Shown here: positions 56,327-64,000 of the stretch, piece by piece
Layout: each line of letters begins with the position of its first letter
Numbering within the stretch: the stretch's first letter is position 1
Origin: Halomonas sp. BDJS001
GTDB taxonomy: Bacteria; Pseudomonadota; Gammaproteobacteria; Pseudomonadales; Halomonadaceae
DNA: 64,000 bases
NCBI RefSeq assembly: GCF_026104355.1
Contig: NZ_CP110535.1
Location: 4,402,001-4,466,000 of the forward strand
Direction: 5' to 3'
Notes under the pieces: model-generated
The model's database searches: none
What the model saw: only the letters and a program-made list of their open reading frames with translations
What the model was told of the DNA's origin: nothing
Made by a program: the position numbers and the translations under genes

Positions 56327-57622
56327 TTAATACAGTAACTGCGGCAAGAAAAGCACGATCGCTGGGAATATAAGCACGAGCAGTGCGCGTAGGGTACCCG
56401 CTACCCAGAAAGGGGTGACGCCGCGGAAGATAGTGCCGGTTGATACGTCCGGTAATACGGCACGTAGTACGAACACATTCATCCCGACAGGTGGCGTTAT
56501 CAAACTGATCTCGATGACGATAACCACCAGTATGCCGAACCACACCAAATCATAGCCAAGCCCCGCCACGACCGGGAAGAAGACCGGCACGGTCAGCAGC
56601 ATCATCGACATGCTTTCGAATACACAGCCCAATAGTACGTAAATGGCCAAGATGACGAGAATAACCACGAAGGGGGCCACGTTCAGCCCAGTGACCAACG
56701 TCAGGAGGTCATTGGGAAGCCCCGCGCGGTTAATGAAATTAGCAAAGATTAGCGCCGTCAACACCACTGCAAACAGCATCGCTGTTGTACGCACAGTGTC
56801 CATCAGGACATTCATGAGTATCGTCGGCGTCAAAGCACGCTTGAGCAGCGCAATCACAAAGGCGCCCATTGCGCCAATACCCGCCGCTTCCGTTGGGGTG
56901 AATATACCCAAATAGATGCCGCCGATAACCAATACGAACAGCGCCAGGGTACTCCCCACATTTTTTAGGGCCGCAAGACGCTCGTTCCAGGGTACTTTTT
57001 CGGCCGCTGGCCCAGCGCTGGGATCACGCCACAAAACCCACTTGACCGCGCCGAGATACATCACAATACCCAATATGCCGGGAATAAAGCCCGCCGCAAA
57101 CAGTTCACGGATGCTGGTCTCAGTAATGATGCCGTAGATCACCAGCATCACACTGGGAGGGATCAGTATCCCAAGGGTGCCGCCCGCGGCAATGGAGGCT
57201 GCCGCCAACGAGTCCTTGTAGCCGTACTTACGCATCTGGGGCATGGCAACACGCCCCATGGTGGCGCAGGTCGCAAGGCTCGACCCACAAATAGCACTAA
57301 ACCCACCACAAGCCACAATGGTGGCCATCGCCTGACCGCCCTTTCGGTGACCAAGAAAGCCATTGGAGGCTCGGAATAACGCATCAGAGAGCCCCGCATG
57401 GGACACCAGGTTACCCATCAAGATAAACAAGGGTATCACCGACAGACCGTAGTCCCTAGCGGTGTCGACCACCCGCCGCGACGCCATGGCTTCAGCCGCA
57501 TTCCAGTTACCGGTCAGGTAGTAGAAGCCCACAAAACCTACGATCCCCATGGCAAACGCCAGAGGCATGCGCAGGAATACCAATATCAACAGCGCTGCAA
57601 ATCCATAAAGTGCTTCAGTCAT
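56327..57622 (-). CDS. TRAP transporter large permease (DctM-like)
   Basis: This 431-residue inner-membrane channel subunit has about twelve hydrophobic segments. Typical TRAP-M sequences are FILMGNLVSHAGLSDALF, GGFSAICGSSLATCATMG and ASIAAGGTLGILIPPSVMLVIYGI. ATG 57622 is used (AGGGAG upstream), overlapping the small permease by 8 bases. Its C-terminal end (ALLVLIFPAIVLF) is echoed by a gene fragment at 60105-60239. The substrate is likely an aromatic or carboxylic acid because of nearby hydroxyphenylacetate genes. Confidence 0.92.
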   Translation of the reverse strand: MTEALYGFAALLILVFLRMPLAFAMGIVGFVGFYYLTGNWNAAEAMASRRVVDTARDYGLSVIPLFILMGNLVSHAGLSDALFRASNGFLGHRKGGQAMATIVACGGFSAICGSSLATCATMGRVAMPQMRKYGYKDSLAAASIAAGGTLGILIPPSVMLVIYGIITETSIRELFAAGFIPGILGIVMYLGAVKWVLWRDPSAGPAAEKVPWNERLAALKNVGSTLALFVLVIGGIYLGIFTPTEAAGIGAMGAFVIALLKRALTPTILMNVLMDTVRTTAMLFAVVLTALIFANFINRAGLPNDLLTLVTGLNVAPFVVILVILAIYVLLGCVFESMSMMLLTVPVFFPVVAGLGYDLVWFGILVVIVIEISLITPPVGMNVFVLRAVLPDVSTGTIFRGVTPFWVAGTLRALLVLIFPAIVLFLPQLLY

Positions 57623-58157
57623 GCTTATCTCCCTGGCTGACTGGGCCACCGCACTTAATCACACCCACGCCTTCCAGGAGGTAACTCACCGCTCGACCGA
57701 TGGTGAGTAGAGCGGAAAGAAACAGCATGATGGCAATCAGATAAATAAGGTAACCATCGGGAATGCGTAGAAACTCAGTGACATCGCCCCACTCGAAAGC
57801 GCGCACGCCCAGCGCCCAAACCCGTGTAGCGATCACCCACAAAGCCACTGCGATAATTAAGTTGACGATCATCTGGCGCAGCCATATCCAGCGCGCAGGA
57901 AATATGGCATCCAAGAGATCCACGCTAACGTGCTCTTCACGCCAGCATGCTACTGGCAGTGACAGAAACACCACAGCGGCCAGCATCTGCTGGGTCAACT
58001 CGACGGTTCCAAGGATAGGTAGATTAAAGAAATAACGGCCTACTACATCAGCAGTCGTCAGCAGCATCAAGGCAAAGAGGGTGGCACCCGCCACCCCCTC
58101 CAGCGCCAGCTGCATGACCCTACCGACATTTGACCAGCGAGTCGTCAGGATCTGCAT
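57615..58157 (-). CDS. TRAP transporter small permease (DctQ-like)
   Basis: This 180-residue protein has four hydrophobic segments and the DctQ features TADVVGRYFFNLPILGTVELTQQMLAAVVFLSLPVACWREEHVSVDLLD. It forms the membrane complex with the large permease. A GGAGGG ribosome site lies before ATG 58157. The gene lies between the substrate-binding protein and the large permease, the common P-Q-M order. Confidence 0.92.
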   Translation of the reverse strand: MQILTTRWSNVGRVMQLALEGVAGATLFALMLLTTADVVGRYFFNLPILGTVELTQQMLAAVVFLSLPVACWREEHVSVDLLDAIFPARWIWLRQMIVNLIIAVALWVIATRVWALGVRAFEWGDVTEFLRIPDGYLIYLIAIMLFLSALLTIGRAVSYLLEGVGVIKCGGPVSQGDKHD

Positions 58158-58184
58158 AGTCGCCCTCCACTTGGCGAAGGGTAA

Positions 58185-59234
58185 TTATGATTGTGGCACT
58201 AAGGATGCCACGCTCTCTTGTGTAGCAGCTTCTTCAAGCTGTTGGTGGAAGTAATCGAGCGCCGCCTGCGCATCGACACCCCGTTCACTTACGTTCTCGG
58301 ACCAGGTGTCAACCAGGTCGTTACTGATGCCGCGCAGCGTCTCAAGATCTTCGTCGCCAAGGGCTGTAAAGGTATGACCCTGCTCTTCGGCAAACTCGAC
58401 GCCCCGCTCATCGGATACATCCATCATGTAGCCGAATAGTCGCGACAGGCGCTCACCCGAGACTTCTTCCACAGCGGCACGATCTTCAGCAGACATCTCA
58501 TCCCAGATACTCGGGTTAACCACGATGGTGAAGCTGCCTCGATAAAAGCCACCATCCACCGTCAAGGTATAGGGAAACACCTCGGCTACCCGAAAGCTTC
58601 TAAGGCCTTCCGGCACCAGCATAGCGCCATCAATAACGCCCTGAGAGCCAGCTTCATAGACCCCGGTTGGCGGCAAAGCCACGCCGGTCAGATTAAGGGC
58701 ATTAGAGAGATCTCCCATCACCCCGCCACCGACGCGAATGCGCTCGCTTTCTAGATCAGCAAGGGACTGATACTGCTCACGACTAAAAATCCATCCAGGA
58801 CCATGCACCCCCGCAGCCACCACATCAACGCCGCGATGCTCATCAGCTTGCGCTAAGTACTCCTGATGCGTATGCCAGTAAGCCGCAGAGGCGTTCTCCG
58901 AGGAGAAGTCTTCAAAGGTAGGAAACTCGGGTAACTGAGTGGTCAGAAAACGCCCTGCGTTATAGCCATGGAATACCCAAGTGGCATCAGCAATGCCGTC
59001 GGCGACCATCTCCATCTGTGAGGCAGGGGGCCCGAGATCGTGCACAACGTCAACAGTCACGCGCCCTTCAGTGGCTTCTTCAATCCACGCTTTCCACGTT
59101 GGCCATACCATGGTGTTGATGCCGTGATTAGGACCCGCCCAGGTACTCACGGTGATAGTCGTTTGTGCAAAGGCGGAGGTGCCCAGTGTTGCAGCGGCAA
59201 TAACGCCGAGCATCAGGTTTGTTGTTTTATTCAT
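58185..59234 (-). CDS. TRAP transporter substrate-binding protein (DctP-like)
   Basis: This periplasmic binding protein has 349 residues. A signal peptide is clear: MNKTTNLMLGVIAAATLGTS with likely cleavage after AFA (about residue 23). The mature part has TRAP-P features such as GVHGPGWIFSREQYQSLADLESERIRVGGG and the long central helix region. Ligand identity cannot be read from the sequence. AGAGGA precedes the ATG. The promoter region upstream has a palindrome shared with the MarR-MBL intergenic region. Confidence 0.92.
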   Translation of the reverse strand: MNKTTNLMLGVIAAATLGTSAFAQTTITVSTWAGPNHGINTMVWPTWKAWIEEATEGRVTVDVVHDLGPPASQMEMVADGIADATWVFHGYNAGRFLTTQLPEFPTFEDFSSENASAAYWHTHQEYLAQADEHRGVDVVAAGVHGPGWIFSREQYQSLADLESERIRVGGGVMGDLSNALNLTGVALPPTGVYEAGSQGVIDGAMLVPEGLRSFRVAEVFPYTLTVDGGFYRGSFTIVVNPSIWDEMSAEDRAAVEEVSGERLSRLFGYMMDVSDERGVEFAEEQGHTFTALGDEDLETLRGISNDLVDTWSENVSERGVDAQAALDYFHQQLEEAATQESVASLVPQS

Positions 59235-59592
59235 TTCACTTTCCTCTGGTCGTCACGAACTGGGAGCACAAAACGTGACACTCTATTATTATAATTAAAA
59301 AAATATTCGAATCACGTTTATGATCACAATGCCTCCAGATACGTGAATCATGCAACGATCGATCGACTAACAAACACTAATACTTAAGTAGCATAACAAA
59401 AAATATATAATAATTACAGATATTTAATAAAAAACAAAATCTACCTTGAAGAATTAATAATGACGTAAGAGGATAATTTACAGCCCGGAATTACGTTACA
59501 TAAATCATATTATTACCAACACCACTGACACGTTATTGACATAATGTGGCCTATCTTCGGTCAGCTTGGCTCAACCTTCCTGCGTCAAGCCG
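59235..59592. promoter_or_regulatory. TRAP operon promoter region with TACTTAAGTA palindrome
   Basis: A 358-bp AT-rich stretch between dctP and marR, both on the minus strand. It holds TACTTAAGTA at 59391-59400, matching the core of the 14-bp palindrome at 60383-60396. A near inverted repeat GAATCACGT/ACGTGAATC lies at 59309-59349. These are candidate MarR sites. Confidence 0.55.
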
Positions 59593-60081
59593 CTAGCCAA
59601 TTCTCTCCAGCTGCCGTTCAAGCTTGCGCATGATATTGAGCAAATCACGATATTCACTAACGCTCAGGGTCGACACCAGGCTGGCTTCCCACGCCTGAGC
59701 TTCGGGCACTAGCTTATTGAGTAGCGATTGCCCGGCGGCTGTCAGTTGTAAGTCATGCTGCCGCTGATCCTGCTGTGAGGGCGTGCGGCTTATCAGTCCA
59801 CGCTCTTCCAGCGACTGAATAGCTCGAGATACGCGAGCCTTATCCATATTGGTGTAGGCACACACCTTCTTAGCGGTTAAATCATCACAGTGGCTAAGCC
59901 AGGCAAGCACGCGCCACTGAGCAATATTGAGTTCATAAGACTCGGCATAAAGCTTCTCTAACGCCTGGCTGATGCGGTCAGCCAAACGGTTAAGCTGATA
60001 GGGTAAAAATTGGTTGAGATCCAGCTCCGCCCTGGCTGAAGACTCCAGAGATGTATCGCCGCCGACTTTATCCATCGTCAT
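59593..60081 (-). CDS. MarR-family transcriptional regulator
   Basis: This 162-residue regulator has the MarR winged helix: LNIAQWRVLAWLSHCDDLTAKKVCAYTNMDKARVSRAIQSLEERGLI, with the wing at RTPSQQDQRQHDLQLT. Most MarR proteins near aromatic-acid genes release DNA when bound by the aromatic acid or its CoA ester. The identical palindrome core in the TRAP and MBL promoters suggests it controls both units. AGGAG lies before ATG 60081. Confidence 0.9.
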   Translation of the reverse strand: MTMDKVGGDTSLESSARAELDLNQFLPYQLNRLADRISQALEKLYAESYELNIAQWRVLAWLSHCDDLTAKKVCAYTNMDKARVSRAIQSLEERGLISRTPSQQDQRQHDLQLTAAGQSLLNKLVPEAQAWEASLVSTLSVSEYRDLLNIMRKLERQLERIG

Positions 60082-60104
60082 TCTGTTTCTCCTAGAGGCG
60101 CCAT

Positions 60105-60239
60105 TTATCTGGGGTGGTAATAAAAAATCAGCACGATAGCTGGGAATGTGGGCACCAGCAACGCGCCTATCGTACTGACCACATCATAATGACCACCTAG
60201 CGCAAGAGAATCTCTCTCGCGCCATCCAATAACGCTCTC
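60105..60239 (-). pseudogene. 3'-end fragment of a TRAP large permease gene
   Basis: On the minus strand this 45-codon stretch ends with TIGALLVPTFPAIVLIF, then YYHPR and a TAA at 60105-60107. It resembles the end of the intact large permease (LRALLVLIFPAIVLF), and about 45 bases are roughly 75% identical by eye (60137-60185 against 56349-56398). An in-frame stop at 60240-60242 and no start show it is only a remnant. It suggests loss of a second transporter gene, or a partial duplication, just upstream of marR. Confidence 0.6.
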
Positions 60240-60382
60240 TTAGCTTCCCCCAATAACACCTCGCCACTTACTCCTCCTCAACATATAAGGGCGCCATCAG
60301 GCGTATTTTCACCCTATCAGAACAAGGTGAAACAGTGCCGATAGGTACTCTCTCTTGCAACCAATTTATCGGTTTTAGTTAC

Positions 60383-60396
60383 TATACTTAAGTATA
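60383..60396. promoter_or_regulatory. Candidate MarR operator TATACTTAAGTATA
   Basis: A perfect 14-bp palindrome, 166 bases before the MBL-fold gene. Its 10-bp core TACTTAAGTA recurs in the TRAP promoter region at 59391-59400. Palindromes of this size are typical of MarR operators. Confidence 0.65.
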
Positions 60397-60561
60397 TATT
60401 TGCCATAATAATCTGATTTATTGGGAATTACTGCTAAATCCATGCAGGAATAAGACTGACTTATTTGCAGACAACTGGACTTTTAGTTTCACAAGAAACT
60501 ATCCTCCTGCATACAACAATCCAATAAATACCTGAACCACCCTGATAGCGCCGGAGATATC

Positions 60562-61530
60562 ATGAGCAAAAAATTCGCGTCCCATGCCGACACCCAAGAG
60601 AAGCAGATCAGCTTCACCAAGCTGGCAGAAGGGCTCTATGCTTACACGGCTGAAGGTGACCCCAATACGGGCATAGTGATTGGCGATGACAGCGTGATGG
60701 TCATCGACACCCAGGCAACGCCCGTCATGGCTCAAGATGTCATCCGCCGTATCCGCGAAGTGACTGACCTACCGATTAGGCATGTGGTCATGACTCATTA
60801 CCATGCCGTGCGTGTTCTCGGAGCATCCGCGTACGCTGCAGAGAATATCTACGCTAGCCAGAACACCTACGACCTGATTGTTGAACGTGGTCAGCAGGAC
60901 TATGAATCTGAAGTCGGCCGTTTCCCTCGCCTGTTCAAGGGCGTGGACTCAGTGCCTGGACTAACCTGGCCAAACATTGTCTTCCAGGAAAAGCTAACGG
61001 TTTACATGGGGGAGCGAGAAGTACAGATCATTCACCTGGGCCGCGGGCATACCAAGGGCGACACCATCGTTTGGTTACCTCAGGAAAAAGTCATGTTTTC
61101 TGGTGACCTCGTTGAGTATGGCGCCACCCCTTACACCGGTGACGCTTATCACGAGGACTGGCCTTCCACGCTTGATCGCCTACAGGCCATGCAGCCCCAA
61201 AAGCTGGTGCCTGGCCGCGGTGATGCACTGCAAACTGCCGAACAGTGCCAGGAAGCCATTCAGGGCACCCGCGACTTCCTAAATGATATGTATGGAAGCG
61301 TCAAAGCGGGCAAGGCGGCGGGCAAGTCTCTCTCCGAGTGTTACACCGAGACCTATGCGGTACTTAAGCTGAAGTATGGTCACTGGGTCATCTTCGATCA
61401 CTGTGTACCTTTCGATATCACTCGCTGCTACGACGAAGCTGGCGGCGAGTACCCGGATCCCCGCATCTGGACGGCAGAGCGCGATACCGCTATGTGGCAC
61501 TCGCTACAGGACGCCGTCGAAAATCAGTAA
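60562..61530 (+). CDS. MBL-fold metallo-hydrolase-like protein
   Basis: This 322-residue metallo-beta-lactamase fold protein has strand features IVIGDDSVMVIDTQATP, VVMTHYHAVRVLGAS, IIHLGRGHTKGDTIVWLP and VMFSGDLVEYG. The usual HxHxDH metal motif is changed: His79 and His81 are kept, but Val83 and Arg84 replace Asp and His. One metal site is thus probably lost or rebuilt. It is the first gene of the unit with the probable 3-hydroxyphenylacetate hydroxylase and hmgA. A hydrolase of an aromatic ester or lactone intermediate is possible, but the function is unknown. Confidence 0.87.
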   Translation: MSKKFASHADTQEKQISFTKLAEGLYAYTAEGDPNTGIVIGDDSVMVIDTQATPVMAQDVIRRIREVTDLPIRHVVMTHYHAVRVLGASAYAAENIYASQNTYDLIVERGQQDYESEVGRFPRLFKGVDSVPGLTWPNIVFQEKLTVYMGEREVQIIHLGRGHTKGDTIVWLPQEKVMFSGDLVEYGATPYTGDAYHEDWPSTLDRLQAMQPQKLVPGRGDALQTAEQCQEAIQGTRDFLNDMYGSVKAGKAAGKSLSECYTETYAVLKLKYGHWVIFDHCVPFDITRCYDEAGGEYPDPRIWTAERDTAMWHSLQDAVENQ

Positions 61531-61603
61531 GTGCCCGCAGTGACACCCACTGATCATGCCCAGCAGTCGGGTATAACGCACCCGACGCTGTAGGGGACTA
61601 TAG

Positions 61604-63334
61604 ATGCCAACAACCTATAAAAATCCTGTCTATCCTTACCGGCGCCCGCCTGAGCTCGATGTTCAAGACGTTCGCCACTATCCGGTAGTGATTGTCGGCG
61701 CCGGACCTAGCGGTCTCGCCGCCGCCATCGATTTGGCTCAGCAAGGCGTTAATTCGCTTGTCCTGGACGATAACAACACCGTTAGCGTGGGGTCGCGGGC
61801 GCTGTGTTTTGCCAAGCGTTCGCTGGAGATTATCGATCGCCTGGACTGTGTCGAGCCGATGCTTGAAAAAGGCGTCACCTGGCAGCGTGGCCGCGTTTTC
61901 TTTCAGAATCGTGAGGTCTATGACTTCAACCTACTGCCCGAAGATGGCCACCGCATTCCCGCCTTTATTAACTTACAGCAGTATTACTTTGAAGAGTTCC
62001 TGGTCAACCGCACCCACGACTTTCCAGAGCAAATTGACCTTCGTTGGCAACATAAGGTCACCGATGTCGATGCACAGCCTGACAGCACAACCATCAAGGT
62101 CTCTACTCAAGACGGTGACTACCAACTGACCTGTGATTACCTCCTCGTTGCTGATGGCGCCAACAGCCAGATCCGCGACACGCTGGGCCTTGAGTGCAAA
62201 GGTCAGGTATTTCAGGACAGATTCCTGATTGCTGATGTAGTAATGAAAGCAGACTTCCCAACAGAGCGCTGGTTCTGGTTTGATCCCCCCTTCCACCCCA
62301 ACCAGTCAGTGCTGCTGCACAAAGAGCCGGACAATGTTTGGCGTATCGACTTTCAATTAGGCTGTGATGCCGACCCGGAAGAAGAGAAGAAAGAAGAGAA
62401 CATTCGGCCACGCGTGCAGGCAATGCTGGGTAAAGACGTGGAGTTTGAGCTTGAGTGGGCCAGTGTCTACACCTTCCGCTGCCGCAAGATGGATAACTTC
62501 ATTCATCACAGCGTGATATTTATGGGCGACGCGGCGCATCAGGTATCACCCTTTGGTGCCCGGGGCGCCAATGGTGCCCTGCAGGGCGTCGACAACTTAG
62601 TCTGGAAACTGGTTCGGGTACTCAAACAGCAAGCACCCAAGGCGCTGTTGTCTACCTATAACACCGAGCGGCAATGTGGCGCGGCAGAGAACATCCTTAA
62701 CTCGACCCGCGCCACTGATTTTATTACCCCGAAGAGCCATATCAGCCAAGTGTTCCGGGATGTGACGCTGGAACTGGCTGAGAAGCATGCCTTTGCGCGC
62801 AGCTTGGTCAACAGTGGTCGCCTCTCCATGCCATGCCGCTATGACAACTCACCGCTCAATACGCCCGATGTTAATGGTGGCCCGAGCGAACTGCGCCCCG
62901 GCAGCCCAGCCAAGGACGCTCCCATTCGATTGAGAGAAGAGAACGCCTGGTTACTCAATCAATTTGGCAATGGCTTCGTGCTGTTACTCGAAGGCCGTAT
63001 TAGTGGTGTGCACGCCGACACGCTTGCCGCGCCGCTTAAAGAGCTATTAGGCCGTTGCACGGATTTAAGCCTGGTGGTCGTGGGCCCTGCGCCGGATGTG
63101 CTTAGCGCTCTACCGCGCACAACCATCGTGGACGATTCCGAGGGGCTAGTGACGCAACGATACGGCCTGAAAGCAGGTGGCGGGTACCTTATTCGTCCTG
63201 ATCAACACGTTGCTGCCCGCTGGTACGCCATTACTGTCCGCAGGGTTGAAGACGCCTTAGACCGCGCGCTGGGCGTTTATCTTGCGGGTGCCGCTGACAC
63301 TATCTTCCAGGAAAGTTGCCATGCCAAGGCTTGA
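61604..63334 (+). CDS. FAD-dependent aromatic hydroxylase, probable 3-hydroxyphenylacetate 6-hydroxylase (MhaA-like)
   Basis: This group A flavin monooxygenase of 576 residues, related to MhpA/PheA, has FAD Rossmann motif VVIVGAGPSGLAAAIDLAQQG (glycines 32-37), the DG motif YLLVADGANSQIRDTLGL, and the GD motif IFMGDAAHQVSPFGARGANG. The thioredoxin-like C-terminal domain (about 420-576) is typical of phenol-type hydroxylases. It is followed by a DUF2783 gene and hmgA. That order suggests the Pseudomonas putida MhaA-MhaB pair, which converts 3-hydroxyphenylacetate to homogentisate, the substrate of HmgA. The substrate is inferred from context. Confidence 0.82.
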   Translation: MPTTYKNPVYPYRRPPELDVQDVRHYPVVIVGAGPSGLAAAIDLAQQGVNSLVLDDNNTVSVGSRALCFAKRSLEIIDRLDCVEPMLEKGVTWQRGRVFFQNREVYDFNLLPEDGHRIPAFINLQQYYFEEFLVNRTHDFPEQIDLRWQHKVTDVDAQPDSTTIKVSTQDGDYQLTCDYLLVADGANSQIRDTLGLECKGQVFQDRFLIADVVMKADFPTERWFWFDPPFHPNQSVLLHKEPDNVWRIDFQLGCDADPEEEKKEENIRPRVQAMLGKDVEFELEWASVYTFRCRKMDNFIHHSVIFMGDAAHQVSPFGARGANGALQGVDNLVWKLVRVLKQQAPKALLSTYNTERQCGAAENILNSTRATDFITPKSHISQVFRDVTLELAEKHAFARSLVNSGRLSMPCRYDNSPLNTPDVNGGPSELRPGSPAKDAPIRLREENAWLLNQFGNGFVLLLEGRISGVHADTLAAPLKELLGRCTDLSLVVVGPAPDVLSALPRTTIVDDSEGLVTQRYGLKAGGGYLIRPDQHVAARWYAITVRRVEDALDRALGVYLAGAADTIFQESCHAKA

Positions 63335-63521
63335 GCTGAATCCGCACTTCACTGATCCGGACGCCTTTTACGCCGCGCTAACGGCGCTGCATCGTGACCG
63401 CAGCGAAGCCGAGAGCGAGCGTATCAATGCCCGCCTGATCTTGTTACTTGCTAACCACATTGGCGATCAACGGGTGCTTGAAGAGGCAATTTCCCATGCA
63501 GGGTTAGTGGGCGATGGTTAG
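63321..63521 (+). CDS. DUF2783 small protein, probable hydroxylase coupling protein (MhaB-like)
   Basis: A 66-residue protein from ATG 63321 (AGGAAAG upstream), starting MPRLELNPHFTDPDAFYAAL and rich in helix (SERINARLILLLANHIGD). It overlaps the hydroxylase gene by 14 bases, so the two are translationally coupled. In Pseudomonas putida a small protein, MhaB, is needed with the flavoprotein MhaA; I infer this is the equivalent. I recognise it as DUF2783 but cannot confirm without a search. Confidence 0.72.
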   Translation: MPRLELNPHFTDPDAFYAALTALHRDRSEAESERINARLILLLANHIGDQRVLEEAISHAGLVGDG

Positions 63522-63583
63522 TGGGCGATAAGTAGCCGACATACATTGATCACTATAACGTTCAAATAACGCAGGACTTAACA

Positions 63584-64000
63584 ATGACTGAACAACTGCA
63601 ATATCAGAGCGGTTTTCATAATCACTTCTCAACCGAAGCGCTGCCGGGAGCACTGCCGATTGGGCAAAACTCACCTCAGAAGTGCGCTTATGGGTTATAT
63701 GCAGAGCAACTAACCGGATCCGCATTTACAGCGCCACGTCATCAAAATTTCCGTAGCTGGCTTTACCGTATTCGCCCTTCTGTCGTTCAAAGCGCGTATC
63801 AGCCACTAGAAAATAACAGCGTACACACGGCCCCGTTAGACAAGCCAGCGGCGGATCCTAACCAAATGCGCTGGGATCCCGTTTCACTACCTAATGAGCC
63901 GACTGATTTTATCGATGGCTTGTTTACCATTGCCGTCAACGGGGATGCGGCCACGCAAGCAGGCGTGGGCGTACATATCTACACCTTTAATGAGGACATG
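63584..64000 (+). CDS. hmgA: Homogentisate 1,2-dioxygenase (3' end outside window)
   Basis: The first 139 codons of HmgA are visible and the gene runs past the right edge. The start MTEQLQYQSGFHNHFSTEALPGALPIGQNSPQ and the later YGLYAEQLTGSAFTAPRHQNFRSWLYRIRPSV are hallmarks of the family. The iron-binding histidines of the C-terminal half are outside. It opens homogentisate to maleylacetoacetate. AGGA precedes ATG 63584. It follows the probable 3-hydroxyphenylacetate hydroxylase, whose product it would consume. Confidence 0.95.
   Translation, partial: MTEQLQYQSGFHNHFSTEALPGALPIGQNSPQKCAYGLYAEQLTGSAFTAPRHQNFRSWLYRIRPSVVQSAYQPLENNSVHTAPLDKPAADPNQMRWDPVSLPNEPTDFIDGLFTIAVNGDAATQAGVGVHIYTFNEDM

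Larger units (their letters stand above)
60082..60561. other. marR-MBL intergenic region
   Basis: A 480-bp stretch without an intact gene. It contains the permease fragment next to marR, then AT-rich divergent promoter sequence with the 14-bp palindrome at 60383-60396. Confidence 0.5.

Overview
The window is about 56-57% GC chromosomal DNA from a halophilic gammaproteobacterium, most likely Halomonas or a close relative in the Halomonadaceae. I infer this from a full glycine-betaine catabolic locus, a BCCT carrier, TRAP transporters, and protein sequences close to the Pseudomonas Gbc/Dgc/Sox proteins as I remember them. No rRNA, tRNA, CRISPR array or complete insertion sequence was seen.

Layout. 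(1) 1-3173: right-hand part of a Nit1C cluster (GNAT, AIR-synthase-like, MSMEG_0570-like and MSMEG_0569-like flavoprotein genes), a conserved nitrogen-starvation cluster tied in some bacteria to cyanide or nitrile use. (2) 3278-6477: ccoG and a divergent MocR-type regulator. (3) 6720-40324: a large methylated-amine and one-carbon region. It holds sdaA, purU, soxG-A-D-B, glyA, gbcB, gbcA (frameshifted), a TetR regulator with a second DgcA-like demethylase, an NAD-linked molybdenum formate dehydrogenase, glutathione-independent formaldehyde dehydrogenase, a BCCT carrier, an EamA exporter, etfB, etfA, dgcB (frameshifted), dgcA, a small conserved partner protein, an M19-like dipeptidase and gbdR. 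(4) 40907-44531: truncated lysE, a flavin reductase-like gene, a NYN-domain gene, gdhA and rnk. (5) 44988-56220: phenylacetate genes paaX, paaY, paaG, paaI, paaK, paaABCDE and paaZ. Short start and end scraps remain where paaH, and probably paaJ, should be. (6) 56327-64000: a TRAP transporter, a MarR regulator, an MBL-fold protein, a probable 3-hydroxyphenylacetate 6-hydroxylase (flavoprotein plus DUF2783 protein) and the start of hmgA.

How it works together. Betaine would enter by the BCCT carrier and lose methyl groups through GbcAB, DgcAB with its own ETF pair, and SoxBDAG. Glycine then goes to serine (GlyA) and pyruvate (SdaA). Released one-carbon units would be handled by formaldehyde dehydrogenase, PurU and formate dehydrogenase. 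The aromatic part would take phenylacetate through the CoA-epoxide route and 3-hydroxyphenylacetate through homogentisate.

The most notable points are: single-base frameshifts in gbcA (inside the iron-ligand motif) and dgcB; erosion of paaH and paaJ; two copies of a compound hairpin element inside the dgc operon whose stems differ while the loops match; a three-copy 23-bp iteron array between gbdR and lysE; and a shared palindrome that links the MarR regulator to both the TRAP and the hydroxyphenylacetate promoters.
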